From contig NZ_OY762555.1 of assembly GCF_963666015.1 (NCBI RefSeq), positions 496,001-560,000 on the forward strand: 64,000 nt of DNA. The letters run 5' to 3'. Made by a program: the position numbers and the translations under genes. Positions 34,588 to 42,518 of the stretch are shown here, one piece after another. Position 1 is the stretch's first letter. Each line of letters opens with the position of its first letter. The stretch is from an uncultured Sphaerochaeta sp. Lineage in GTDB: Bacteria > Spirochaetota > Spirochaetia > Sphaerochaetales > Sphaerochaetaceae. The notes under the pieces were generated by a model. The model made no database searches. It saw nothing but the letters and a program-made list of their open reading frames with translations, and was not told the origin of the DNA.

Positions 34588-36647
34588 AGGTTTACCTCCA
34601 ACTGATGCTGATACCAGAGATACAGATCCCGTTGTGCTCGTTTCTCATTCGGTTCACCTTTCTGCAGACGTTGATTGAAATTTTCTTCATGGAGGCTAAA
34701 AGAAGAGGCTGTATCGTTCCAGTGCGCCTGCAGAAACAACTCCAACTCCTCCTTGATCCTATCATCGAAGACAGGAACCATGACCTCAATACGTGTATCG
34801 AGATTGCGTTCCATCCAGTCTGCAGACCCAATGAAATAGAGAGGCTCTCCCTTATTGTGGAACTTCACCACCCTGGTATGTTCCAGATAGCGGTCTATCA
34901 AGGCTTTCCCCCTCACATTGCTTTGCTCCGGAAAGAGGGCCATCGAACAGATTCCCCTGATCATCAAGGTAATGGAGACACCACTTCTCTCTGCCTTGAT
35001 CAAATGCTTGATCATTCCCTCATCAACCAGGTTGTTCAACTTGAGGGTAATCTCTGCAGGCCTGCCCTCCTTCGCTTCTTCCATCTCCTTCTTGATCAGT
35101 GAGATGAAACGCTTACGGGTATGGAATGGGGAGACGATCAGGTGCTTGAACTTGATATCTGCAAACCCACGGTCCAGAAGCGTAAAGAGCAGGTCGATCT
35201 CCTGGGTAAGCTTTGGATTTGAGGTAAGCAGGAGATGGTCACTGTACTGACTTGCCGTCACCTCGTTGAAATTCCCAGTACCTATAATGGCAATCTTCTT
35301 CTGTTTCTTGCCACTGTAACGGGTGATGAGTCCAAGCTTGCTGTGCACCTTCATCCCCTCGACCCCACTGATCAGGTTGATGTGGCGTTCACGGGTGAGA
35401 GTCTCGGTCCACTGCATGTTGATCTCCTCGTCAAAGCGAGCCTGGAGTTCCAGGTACAGCACGATCTCCTTCCCGTTCCGTGCAGCATTTCTCAGCGCGT
35501 TGATCACATTGGAGTTTTCCGGTACGCGGTAGAGGGTCATCTTGATCCCCTGGACCGTCCTATCCAAAGCTGCTTCACGTAGCAGGTCAATGATACAGTC
35601 ATAGCTCTGGTATGGGAGAGTCACCAGATGATCACGCTCATCAATCTGGTCAAGCAGACTTCGGTCCTCCTTCAAGGTATGGTGAGGTAAGGGAGGCTGT
35701 TCCTCGAAATACAATTGTTCATTTCCTATCTTGGGAAAATGCAACAGATCTCTTGCATTATGGTATCTGCCACCCGGTATAATGATCCGGCACTGTTTCA
35801 GCTGTGCATATTCCATGATGTAGTCAAGCATCGGCTTGGGCAACTCACGGTCATAGACAAACCTGACCGGGTCCCCCTGACTGCGTTGCTTGATGGAGGA
35901 AGAGAGTTTCTCATAGAGACTTCTCGTGATCTCATCAGTCAAGTCATACTCACCGTCCCGGGTGATCTTGATGGTATAGGCATCATAACAGTCATAACTG
36001 AATGCCTTGAAGATGTCTGCCAACTTGAATCTGATTACATCCTCAAGGGCAATGAAGTGATTCCAACCGCCCCGGGAAGGGAGCTTTACATACCGCTGGA
36101 CCAAATCACTGGGAACCTCGATCAATGCATAGCGGGAATCCTTCATATTACCCTTGTGGTACATATGTACCGCTAGATAAAGGGTTACATGCTTGAGATA
36201 AGGAAACGGTAATTTTGGATCAAGGAGAATCGGGAACAGGCGGTTGCGGAGTGTCTGGCGGAAAAAGTCCTGCAGATAGCGTTTCTGTTCGTCAGATAGC
36301 GATGATTCATCTACGATGGAGATATGATGAGTCCTCAGAGTCCTGAAGAGCTGTTCAACCACCCGATCCATCCGGTCATTGAGCCGCTTCACTTCCTTAA
36401 GAATCTGTTTGATCAGGGTCTTGGGATTCCCGCTCTCCTTGAGCTTGTAGTGCTCTGGGTCGAGGAGAGCACGGTGAATTGAGCCAACCCGTACTGCATA
36501 GAATTCATCCAGGTTCGATGAGAATATACCAATGAACTTCATGCGTTCCATCAAGGGAATATTCGGATTCTCGGCACTCATCAACACCCGTTCATTGAAA
36601 CTCAGCCATCTCAGTTCGCGATTCACATATTCTTTTTTTGAACCCAT
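34584..36647 (-). CDS. ppk: Polyphosphate kinase 1
   Basis: Makes inorganic polyphosphate from ATP, reversibly, through a phosphohistidine. The N-terminal domain begins YVNRELRWLSFNERVL and the head is followed by the segment GNEQLYFEEQPPLP. The catalytic histidine region VHSKLGLITRYSG lies near residue 430, with GTGNFNEVTASQYSD and the second phospholipase-D-like motif FIGSADWMERNLDTRIE near residue 585. Length of 687 residues is standard. The ATG at 36647 has GGAG 7 nt upstream. It is first in an operon with a CHAD protein, a ParA ATPase and a phosphofructokinase. Confidence 0.96.
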   Translation of the reverse strand: MGSKKEYVNRELRWLSFNERVLMSAENPNIPLMERMKFIGIFSSNLDEFYAVRVGSIHRALLDPEHYKLKESGNPKTLIKQILKEVKRLNDRMDRVVEQLFRTLRTHHISIVDESSLSDEQKRYLQDFFRQTLRNRLFPILLDPKLPFPYLKHVTLYLAVHMYHKGNMKDSRYALIEVPSDLVQRYVKLPSRGGWNHFIALEDVIRFKLADIFKAFSYDCYDAYTIKITRDGEYDLTDEITRSLYEKLSSSIKQRSQGDPVRFVYDRELPKPMLDYIMEYAQLKQCRIIIPGGRYHNARDLLHFPKIGNEQLYFEEQPPLPHHTLKEDRSLLDQIDERDHLVTLPYQSYDCIIDLLREAALDRTVQGIKMTLYRVPENSNVINALRNAARNGKEIVLYLELQARFDEEINMQWTETLTRERHINLISGVEGMKVHSKLGLITRYSGKKQKKIAIIGTGNFNEVTASQYSDHLLLTSNPKLTQEIDLLFTLLDRGFADIKFKHLIVSPFHTRKRFISLIKKEMEEAKEGRPAEITLKLNNLVDEGMIKHLIKAERSGVSITLMIRGICSMALFPEQSNVRGKALIDRYLEHTRVVKFHNKGEPLYFIGSADWMERNLDTRIEVMVPVFDDRIKEELELFLQAHWNDTASSFSLHEENFNQRLQKGEPNEKRAQRDLYLWYQHQLEVNL

Positions 36648-36684
36648 CGCTTTGCTCCACGTAGTTTCACTTTCCTATAAAACC

Positions 36685-36714
36685 AGTATACGGGCCTCCA
36701 TGAATTCCTGTCCA
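36685..36714 (-). promoter_or_regulatory. Candidate promoter of the ppk operon
   Basis: On the minus strand TGGACA (36709-36714), an 18-nt spacer and TATACT (36685-36690); the start would be about 30 nt before the ppk ATG. No Pho box was recognised. Confidence 0.5.
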
Positions 36715-36864
36715 CGTCGAATTATGAGAATTGTGTTAAATATACTGCATTAATATCAATTTTGTTTTACCTGTTACGGTTTTGGTAGTCTAAAAACCTT
36801 CTGATCCCCGAGGGTATGTTCCCCTGCAATTTTTTGGTATATTGAGAACGTGAACGGAGGATTC

Positions 36865-38064
36865 ATGGAAAATTTGCTTACACGCTATGCACGTCTTGTC
36901 ATCGAGGTGCAATTGAAATTACGCGAAGGGGACAGTCTCTCCATCAACAGTGAGGCAAGCACCCTGACTTTTGCCAGACTGCTCGCACAGAAAGCCGCAC
37001 TTGCAACCAGGCAAACGGTCACCATCGTACATACCAACCTTGGGAAGGTAGTGGACGCCATCCCCATCGAGCCGACAGAGAAGGAAATCTTCCGACCCCC
37101 CGTACAGGGAGCAGTCATGTGCCACATTGTCGACCTGGACGAGCACCCATACCTTACGCCAACCGACCTCAACACAGCAGCGGAGGAAGTAACCACCCTG
37201 GGGAAATATGGATTACTCGCCGATCCTGTCTTTCTTGACCGGAGGATTGCTGTTCCCTGGGCAAATATACCCTACCCCGGTCCTCGCTGGGCGTTGCAGT
37301 TGCTTGGGACCCAAGCAATTGAAGAGGACATGTGGAAACTTTTCACCACACTCTATCGCATCGAAGATGAGCACGGCTTCCGTTTCTGGGAAGAACAGGG
37401 AAACCTCCTAGCATACAGGAAACAGAAACTGAATGAACGCGGGCGGTGCAAGATTAGTTTGACCGGAGACCTCTGGGAGATGGGGGCTACCATGGCCGAG
37501 AAAACCATCTGGGCCGGTGGCAGACAAATCCTGCCCAGCCAGCGCTCGTTTTTCTCTTCCCTCCCGGTGCAAGCAATTCATGTAGCCCTTGATGGAAAAA
37601 GTGCCAACGGGACCTTCACCTCCTCAAGGCCCTTCTATGTCCTTGGACAGGAGGTAAAGGGAGCACGTTTTACCGTGGAAGATGGATTGGTGAGCAAGTA
37701 TGCAGCACAGAGTGGAGAAGAAGCGCTCACGGCACTCTTCTCCGTTGATGAACATGCAAAGAGAGTCAGTGAAATCTCACTTGCCGACCATGACACCGTT
37801 GAAAGCCACTACCTGGAAAAATCGATCCATCCACACTTTGCCCGGGAAATGACCAGCACAATCGTGCTGGGAGGATTCTCCCTGGACAATCTTACCACTC
37901 AACAGAATGAAGGGGATATAGAAGACAGTGCTCTTTGCACCTCCCTGGTGAGAGTGGCAGTACCTATCGGGGACAGCCATCTCTCGGTAACACTGAGCAG
38001 CGAGGATGGAAGCAAGTCATCAGTAATGGAAGAGGGAATATTCACAGAGGAGGGACTTGTATGA
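36865..38064 (+). CDS. Divergent M29-aminopeptidase paralogue lacking the metal-binding residues
   Basis: 399 residues with the fold layout of peptidase family M29 (N-terminus LLTRYARLVIEVQLKLREGDSL; mid-protein WANIPYPGPRWALQLLG). It is paralogous to the next gene. At the places where the neighbour has NLPTEEIFTTP, CHLALGEGY and SLMHIDFMVG, this protein reads SLPVQAIHVAL, ends the third region as FAREMTSTIV, and ends the last as SLVRVAVPIG. Most expected Glu, His, Tyr and Asp ligands are missing; only a glutamate in the SEISLAD stretch seems kept. It may be a non-catalytic partner or regulator of the downstream enzyme, with which it is coupled (ATGA). ATG 36865 has GGAGGA just upstream; the GTG at 36850 has no site. 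Confidence 0.78.
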   Translation: MENLLTRYARLVIEVQLKLREGDSLSINSEASTLTFARLLAQKAALATRQTVTIVHTNLGKVVDAIPIEPTEKEIFRPPVQGAVMCHIVDLDEHPYLTPTDLNTAAEEVTTLGKYGLLADPVFLDRRIAVPWANIPYPGPRWALQLLGTQAIEEDMWKLFTTLYRIEDEHGFRFWEEQGNLLAYRKQKLNERGRCKISLTGDLWEMGATMAEKTIWAGGRQILPSQRSFFSSLPVQAIHVALDGKSANGTFTSSRPFYVLGQEVKGARFTVEDGLVSKYAAQSGEEALTALFSVDEHAKRVSEISLADHDTVESHYLEKSIHPHFAREMTSTIVLGGFSLDNLTTQQNEGDIEDSALCTSLVRVAVPIGDSHLSVTLSSEDGSKSSVMEEGIFTEEGLV

Positions 38065-39284
38065 ACAAACAGGTAATTGAGAGATATGCGGACCTGATCA
38101 TCCAAGGAGGGATTAACCTACAGAGTGGGAAAGGTGTTGTCATCACCACAGGGCCGGGCACCTATTATTTTGCCCGTGAGCTGAGCAAATCAGCTTATCG
38201 TCATGGAGCAAGCTATGTGCAGGTCCTGCTTGATGACCTTGATGTGCTCTCAGAGAGGTTGAAGTATCAGGATGAAGATGCATTGAAATTCAACCCACAT
38301 TTCCTCAAGGCATTCGACTACGAGTTTGTCAGTGAGGGCTGGTCCCATATCAGGATCGACAGCACCGAGGAGAGGCTTGACCACGCTCCACTTGACGGAG
38401 CGAAGAACCAGATACTGGGAAAGGCAAAACGTCAGTTCAGTGAAGCGAAAACCAAGAAGCTGATGCGTCACCAGCTCCCCTGGTGTGTCTGTGTAGCCCC
38501 AGGCCCGCTCTGGGCGAAACAGGTATTGGGAGAGGATGCAACCACTGATGACCTCATGAAGGTCCTGGCCCCTATCCTGCTTCTCGATGCAGATAATCCT
38601 ATCAAAGCCTGGAATGAGAAAGCCTCTCTGTTGAGGAAACGCCAGGAATATCTCAACGGGCTTGGGATCGACACACTGCACTACCAGAGCAGCAAGAGTG
38701 ACCTGACAATCGGTTTTACTGATAAGGCGCGCTTCACGGGAGGCAGCGAGGCACTCCCCGATGGCAGGGAATTTTTTGCCAATCTCCCCACCGAGGAGAT
38801 ATTCACCACTCCAGATAATTTACGTGCAGATGGGTATATCACCACCACCAAGCCGGTGGAGGTGTTGAACACCACCACAGAGGAAGTCCGCTTCGTTTTC
38901 AAGGATGGTAAGGTGGTTGAGTATCAGGCAAAGAAGGGTCAGGATGCACTGGACAAGTTCTTTGCCATTGATGAGGGCACCCGTAGTCTCGGGGAGGTTG
39001 CCTTGGTGGATGAGACCAGCCCGATTGCAAAAAGCAATCTTGTCTTCAACTCAATCCTGCTTGATGAGAATGCTTCCTGCCACCTTGCTCTCGGAGAAGG
39101 CTATCCCTCTGCACTCAAGGAGGGGGCAACCCTGGATACCAAGGAACAGTTGCAACAAGCACATTGCAATACCAGCCTGATGCACATAGACTTCATGGTC
39201 GGCTCCCCGGACATGAACATAACCGCCCATACTCGTGATGGACGGCAAGTAGTGATCATGGAAAACGGGATGTTTACCTTCTAG
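38061..39284 (+). CDS. M29-family metalloaminopeptidase (AmpS/PepS type)
   Basis: 407-residue cytosolic leucyl-type aminopeptidase. The metal-binding set is intact: FFANLPTEEIFTTPD (first glutamate, about residue 250), TRSLGEVALVDETSP (second glutamate), ASCHLALGEGYP (histidine and tyrosine) and SLMHIDFMVGSP (histidine and aspartate). M29 enzymes use a two-metal site, often cobalt or zinc, and act on short peptides. The ATG at 38061 overlaps the stop of the upstream paralogue and has GGAGG nearby. The open frame to 37935 lies inside the previous gene. The stop codon TAG shares a CTAG palindrome with the stop of convergent coaX. Confidence 0.92.
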   Translation: MNKQVIERYADLIIQGGINLQSGKGVVITTGPGTYYFARELSKSAYRHGASYVQVLLDDLDVLSERLKYQDEDALKFNPHFLKAFDYEFVSEGWSHIRIDSTEERLDHAPLDGAKNQILGKAKRQFSEAKTKKLMRHQLPWCVCVAPGPLWAKQVLGEDATTDDLMKVLAPILLLDADNPIKAWNEKASLLRKRQEYLNGLGIDTLHYQSSKSDLTIGFTDKARFTGGSEALPDGREFFANLPTEEIFTTPDNLRADGYITTTKPVEVLNTTTEEVRFVFKDGKVVEYQAKKGQDALDKFFAIDEGTRSLGEVALVDETSPIAKSNLVFNSILLDENASCHLALGEGYPSALKEGATLDTKEQLQQAHCNTSLMHIDFMVGSPDMNITAHTRDGRQVVIMENGMFTF

Positions 39285-40042
39285 TTGAGTTCTTGGATGA
39301 GTTTCAGACCATCGAGGGTATGCATGGAGGCAATCTGGTTGATCCGGTCAATGAGCGGGGCGATGGTCCTGCTCAGGCCACCGGTTGCTATGACGTAGAC
39401 CTCCTTGCCTATCTCCTGCTCAACTCGCTCGATCATGGTTGTCACCATGCCCGCGTAGCCGTACATGATTCCGCTCCTAATCGAGTCCTGGCTGTTCTGG
39501 CCAAGTACAGAGGGAGGAATCTTCAGCTCTACCTGGGGAAGTTGTGCGGTATTCCCGAAGAGGGCGTTCACCGCAGTAACCAGACCGGGAGCAATGGAGA
39601 CGCCAAGGACGGAACCGTCGCAGTCAACCGTAGCAAGGGTGAGTGCGGTACCAAAGTCCACCACAACCACCGCATGATCAGGGCATGCAAAATGTGCCTG
39701 GGCAAGGTTTGCCAACAAGTCACTTCCCAGTTCAGCAGGGATGGTCTCTTTTCTCAGACCACTGTTCACCCGATGGTCTACCATCAAGGGCTGAACATCA
39801 AACAACCTGATGATGTTTTTCTGCATTGACCGGGTCAGGTTGGGTACAACCGAGCTGATCACAGCCCGGTTTATATCATGTTTGAAGAGCTGGGAATGAC
39901 TCAGCAGGCTCTCCAAGACTACAAAATACTCATCACTGGTCTTTCGTTGGTCGCTGTAAATCCTGTAGGAGTGTATCCATTTCTGCCCATCATGGACAGC
40001 AATCACGATATTCGTATTTCCAATATCTACAGCAAGCAGCAT
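39281..40042 (-). CDS. coaX: Type III pantothenate kinase
   Basis: First step of coenzyme A synthesis; ASKHA-fold kinase of 253 residues. The N-terminal phosphate loop LLAVDIGNTNIVIAV, the pantothenate/ATP region GSDLLANLAQA and VVVDFGTALTLATVD near residue 127, and the C-terminal YVIATGGLSRTI are the family signatures. Type III enzymes are not feedback-inhibited by CoA and need a monovalent cation. It lies 9 nt downstream of the ABC-F gene, with AGGAGG before the ATG. The 3' end abuts the M29 gene with overlapping stops. Confidence 0.96.
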   Translation of the reverse strand: MLLAVDIGNTNIVIAVHDGQKWIHSYRIYSDQRKTSDEYFVVLESLLSHSQLFKHDINRAVISSVVPNLTRSMQKNIIRLFDVQPLMVDHRVNSGLRKETIPAELGSDLLANLAQAHFACPDHAVVVVDFGTALTLATVDCDGSVLGVSIAPGLVTAVNALFGNTAQLPQVELKIPPSVLGQNSQDSIRSGIMYGYAGMVTTMIERVEQEIGKEVYVIATGGLSRTIAPLIDRINQIASMHTLDGLKLIQELN

Positions 40043-40051
40043 GAGACCTCC

Positions 40052-41689
40052 TTATAAGGCCATTGCATGATGGGAACCACTGTACATCTCATCACGCAAG
40101 GCTTTGATGGATCCGTCATTGAAATAGTCCTCGAATCCAATCAACCTGTCAATGACACCGGATGGGGTGAACTCGATGATGCGGTTTGCAATCGATTCAA
40201 CAAACTGGTGGTCATGGCTGTTGAAGAGCAGGACACCGCTGAATTCAATCAATCCATCGTTGAGGGCGGTGATTGCCTCCAGGTCCAGATGACTCGTCGG
40301 TTCGTCCAGGATCATGCAATTGGCCTGCTCCAGCATCATGCGTGCAAGCACGACGCGGACTTTCTCCCCTCCACTGAGAACCGTACAGTCCTTCAGTGCC
40401 TCATCCCCGCTGAAGAGCATCCTGCCAAGGAAGGAGCGAATGTAGGTATCGTCCTTATCACTGCTGTAGGTCCTGAGCCAATCGGTAATGGAGTCGTGCT
40501 CATTGAAGAGGTGTGCGTTGTTCTTGGGGAAGTATGAGAGACTGGTGGTTACCCCCCACTCAAAACTCCCTTCATCCGGTTCCAAGTTTCCACTGAGAAT
40601 CTCGAAGAGGACCGTCTTTGCATAGTGGTTCGGTCCGACAAAGGCTACCTTGTCATCCGCGTTGAGTACCATGGAGAAGTTGTCCAGTATTTTCTCGCCT
40701 TCGATGGTCTTGCTCAAGCCCTTGACCTCGAGGATTTTCTTTCCTACCTCTCGTTCTGGCTTGAATGCCACATAAGGGAATCTTCTGCTGGACGGCTTTA
40801 TATCATCAATGGTGAGCTTATCGATCAGTTTCTTTCGGCTCGTTGCCTGTTTTGCCTTTGCCACGTTGCTGCTGAACCGTTGGATGAACTCCTTCAACTC
40901 AGAAATCTTCTCTTCCCTGCGCTTTTTCTGGTCCTTCATCTGCTTCGCAGCAAGCTGGCTTGAGAGATACCAGAAATCGTAGTTACCGACATACAGCTGG
41001 ATCTTGCCGAAGTCAATGTCTGCAATATGGGTACACACAGTGTTCAGGAAGTGACGGTCGTGGCTTACTACAATGACGGTGTTGTCAAAGTTGGAGAGAA
41101 ACTCTTCAAGCCAGTGGATGGATTCAAGGTCAAGGTGGTTTGTAGGCTCGTCAAGCAAGAGAATGTCCGGGTTGCCGAACAGTGCCTGTGCGAGAAGTAC
41201 ACGTACCTTGATGTTGTCCTCAACCTCATTCATCATCTTCTGCTGCATCTCTGTGTTGATGCCAAGCCCGTCAAGCATCTGTGCTGCCTGAGCTTCGGCC
41301 TCCCATCCACCAAGGTCTGCAAAGTCTCCTTCGAGCTCAGCAGCCCTCAGTCCATCTTCCTCAGTGAAATCTTCCTTCGAGTAGATGGCATCGCGTTCCT
41401 TCATGATAGAATACAACTGCTCATACCCCATGATGACAGTTTCAAGCACGGAATACTCATTGAAGGCGAAGTGATCCTGCCTGAGCACGGCCATGCGCTG
41501 GCCGGAGGAGATGATGACCTCCCCGCTATCAGCCTCAATCTCACCACTGAGAATTTTCAGGAAGGTGGACTTGCCTGCCCCATTTGCCCCAATTACCCCA
41601 TAACAGTTTCCTGGGGTGAACTTTATATTAACTTCCTTGAAGAGTACTTGCGTCCCGTAGGCGAGACCGATGTTTGCAGCTGTAATCAT
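40052..41689 (-). CDS. ybiT: ABC-F ATPase, YbiT-like
   Basis: 545-residue soluble protein with two ABC domains and no membrane segments, of the ABC-F class that acts on ribosomes. Domain 1 has GVIGANGAGKSTFLKIL (about residue 30) and ILLLDEPTNHLDLESI; its signature is degenerate (VEDNIKVRVLLAQALF), as in YbiT. The linker (RFSSNVAKAKQATSRKK) is typical. Domain 2 has VGPNHYAKTVLFEIL, an altered Walker A with Ala before Lys-Thr, then CTVLSGGEKVRVVLARMML and MILDEPTSHLDLEAI. Domain 2 may hydrolyse ATP poorly. ATG 41689 starts the domain properly (MITAANIGLAYG); the longer frame crosses the tRNA terminator. Likely co-transcribed with coaX. Confidence 0.9.
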   Translation of the reverse strand: MITAANIGLAYGTQVLFKEVNIKFTPGNCYGVIGANGAGKSTFLKILSGEIEADSGEVIISSGQRMAVLRQDHFAFNEYSVLETVIMGYEQLYSIMKERDAIYSKEDFTEEDGLRAAELEGDFADLGGWEAEAQAAQMLDGLGINTEMQQKMMNEVEDNIKVRVLLAQALFGNPDILLLDEPTNHLDLESIHWLEEFLSNFDNTVIVVSHDRHFLNTVCTHIADIDFGKIQLYVGNYDFWYLSSQLAAKQMKDQKKRREEKISELKEFIQRFSSNVAKAKQATSRKKLIDKLTIDDIKPSSRRFPYVAFKPEREVGKKILEVKGLSKTIEGEKILDNFSMVLNADDKVAFVGPNHYAKTVLFEILSGNLEPDEGSFEWGVTTSLSYFPKNNAHLFNEHDSITDWLRTYSSDKDDTYIRSFLGRMLFSGDEALKDCTVLSGGEKVRVVLARMMLEQANCMILDEPTSHLDLEAITALNDGLIEFSGVLLFNSHDHQFVESIANRIIEFTPSGVIDRLIGFEDYFNDGSIKALRDEMYSGSHHAMAL

Positions 41690-41717
41690 GATTGTGGTTC
41701 CTCTTGAATAGTATCCG

Positions 41718-41744
41718 AAAAAAAAGAGCAACCTGCAAGGCTGC
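41718..41744 (-). terminator. Terminator of the tRNA-Gln/tRNA-Glu transcript
   Basis: Minus-strand GCAGCC, loop TTGCA, GGTTGC, then CTC and T8. It lies between tRNA-Glu and ybiT, so ybiT probably has its own promoter or depends on read-through. Confidence 0.8.
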
Positions 41745-41761
41745 CCCTTCCATATAAACTA

Positions 41762-41833
41762 TAGTTCCTAGGGGAATCGAACCCCTATTTAGAGACTGAG
41801 AATCTCCTGTCCTAACCATTAGACGAAGGAACC
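41762..41833 (-). tRNA. tRNA-Glu (anticodon CTC)
   Basis: 72 nt. The acceptor GGTTCCT pairs with AGGAACT, the anticodon loop TTCTCAG gives CTC (reads GAG), and the T arm is AGGGGTTCGATTCCCCT. Discriminator A; no encoded CCA. Second tRNA of a two-tRNA transcript, 5 nt after tRNA-Gln. Confidence 0.93.
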
Positions 41834-41838
41834 GGTGC

Positions 41839-41909
41839 CTGGGATGGAGGGATTCGAACCCCCAAAGGCAGAACCAGAATCTGCAGTGTTACCATTACAC
41901 TACATCCCA
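41839..41909 (-). tRNA. tRNA-Gln (anticodon CTG)
   Basis: 71 nt. The acceptor TGGGATG pairs with CATCCCA, the anticodon arm GCAGA-TTCTGGT-TCTGC gives CTG (reads CAG), and the T arm is GGGGGTTCGAATCCCTC. Discriminator G; no encoded CCA. A tRNA-Gln implies either direct GlnRS charging or the GatCAB route; this window does not say which. Confidence 0.93.
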
Positions 41910-41927
41910 ATGTCAAAATCCTGTCGT

Positions 41928-41956
41928 AGGATACGGAAATGTGTTTACTTTGTCAA
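41928..41956 (-). promoter_or_regulatory. Promoter of tRNA-Gln/tRNA-Glu
   Basis: On the minus strand a perfect TTGACA (41951-41956), a 17-nt spacer and TATCCT (41928-41933), about 19 nt before tRNA-Gln. Confidence 0.75.
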
Positions 41957-41976
41957 GTACATGCAGGAATTTCTTC

Positions 41977-42510
41977 CTACTCTCCGTGATACTCCTGCAA
42001 AACGTCCACAGGATGCCCTTCCAGGACTTTTTCATAGTTCAGGAACGGCAATCCAATCACTCCCAAGAATCCTTCGACATGAGCCCCATGTTCCTTGAAT
42101 ATGGTAGCGGCAGCCTGCAGGGTACCCCCGGTTGCAATCAAATCGTCAACGAACAAGACATGGGAACCCTGTTCAATATCCACTTCCTGCACACATACCA
42201 TGTCAGAGCCATATTCGAGATCAAATCGTTTCTTAATGGTCTTGTTCGGCAACTTCCCGGGCTTCCTGACAAGAATCAGGGGAAGGGAGAGCCGTTCGGC
42301 CAAGGGGGCTGCGAAAACGAATCCACGAGCTTCAACAGCGGCAATGGCATCAATCTTCCGTCCCTTACAGAGTTCCTCCAGGCGATCGATACAGTAACGG
42401 AAAGCCTCCGGCACTGCAAGAATCCCAGTAATGTCATAGTACAGAACTCCCTGCTTCGGAAAATCGGGAACCTTTCTGATTACACTGTCCAAATCATAGT
42501 TAGTGTCCAT
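41977..42510 (-). CDS. apt: Adenine phosphoribosyltransferase
   Basis: Purine salvage: adenine plus PRPP gives AMP. The PRPP-binding motif HVLFVDDLIATGGTLQAA lies near residue 122, and the N-terminal region has VPDFPKQGVLYYDIT and AAVEARGFVFAAPLA. Length is about 177. ATG 42510 has GAGAGG just upstream; a GTG at 42522 would overlap the tsaD stop (GTGA) and is an alternative. Part of a tight run unknown gene-tsaD-apt on the minus strand. Confidence 0.95.
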   Translation of the reverse strand: MDTNYDLDSVIRKVPDFPKQGVLYYDITGILAVPEAFRYCIDRLEELCKGRKIDAIAAVEARGFVFAAPLAERLSLPLILVRKPGKLPNKTIKKRFDLEYGSDMVCVQEVDIEQGSHVLFVDDLIATGGTLQAAATIFKEHGAHVEGFLGVIGLPFLNYEKVLEGHPVDVLQEYHGE

Positions 42511-42518
42511 AGAACCTC

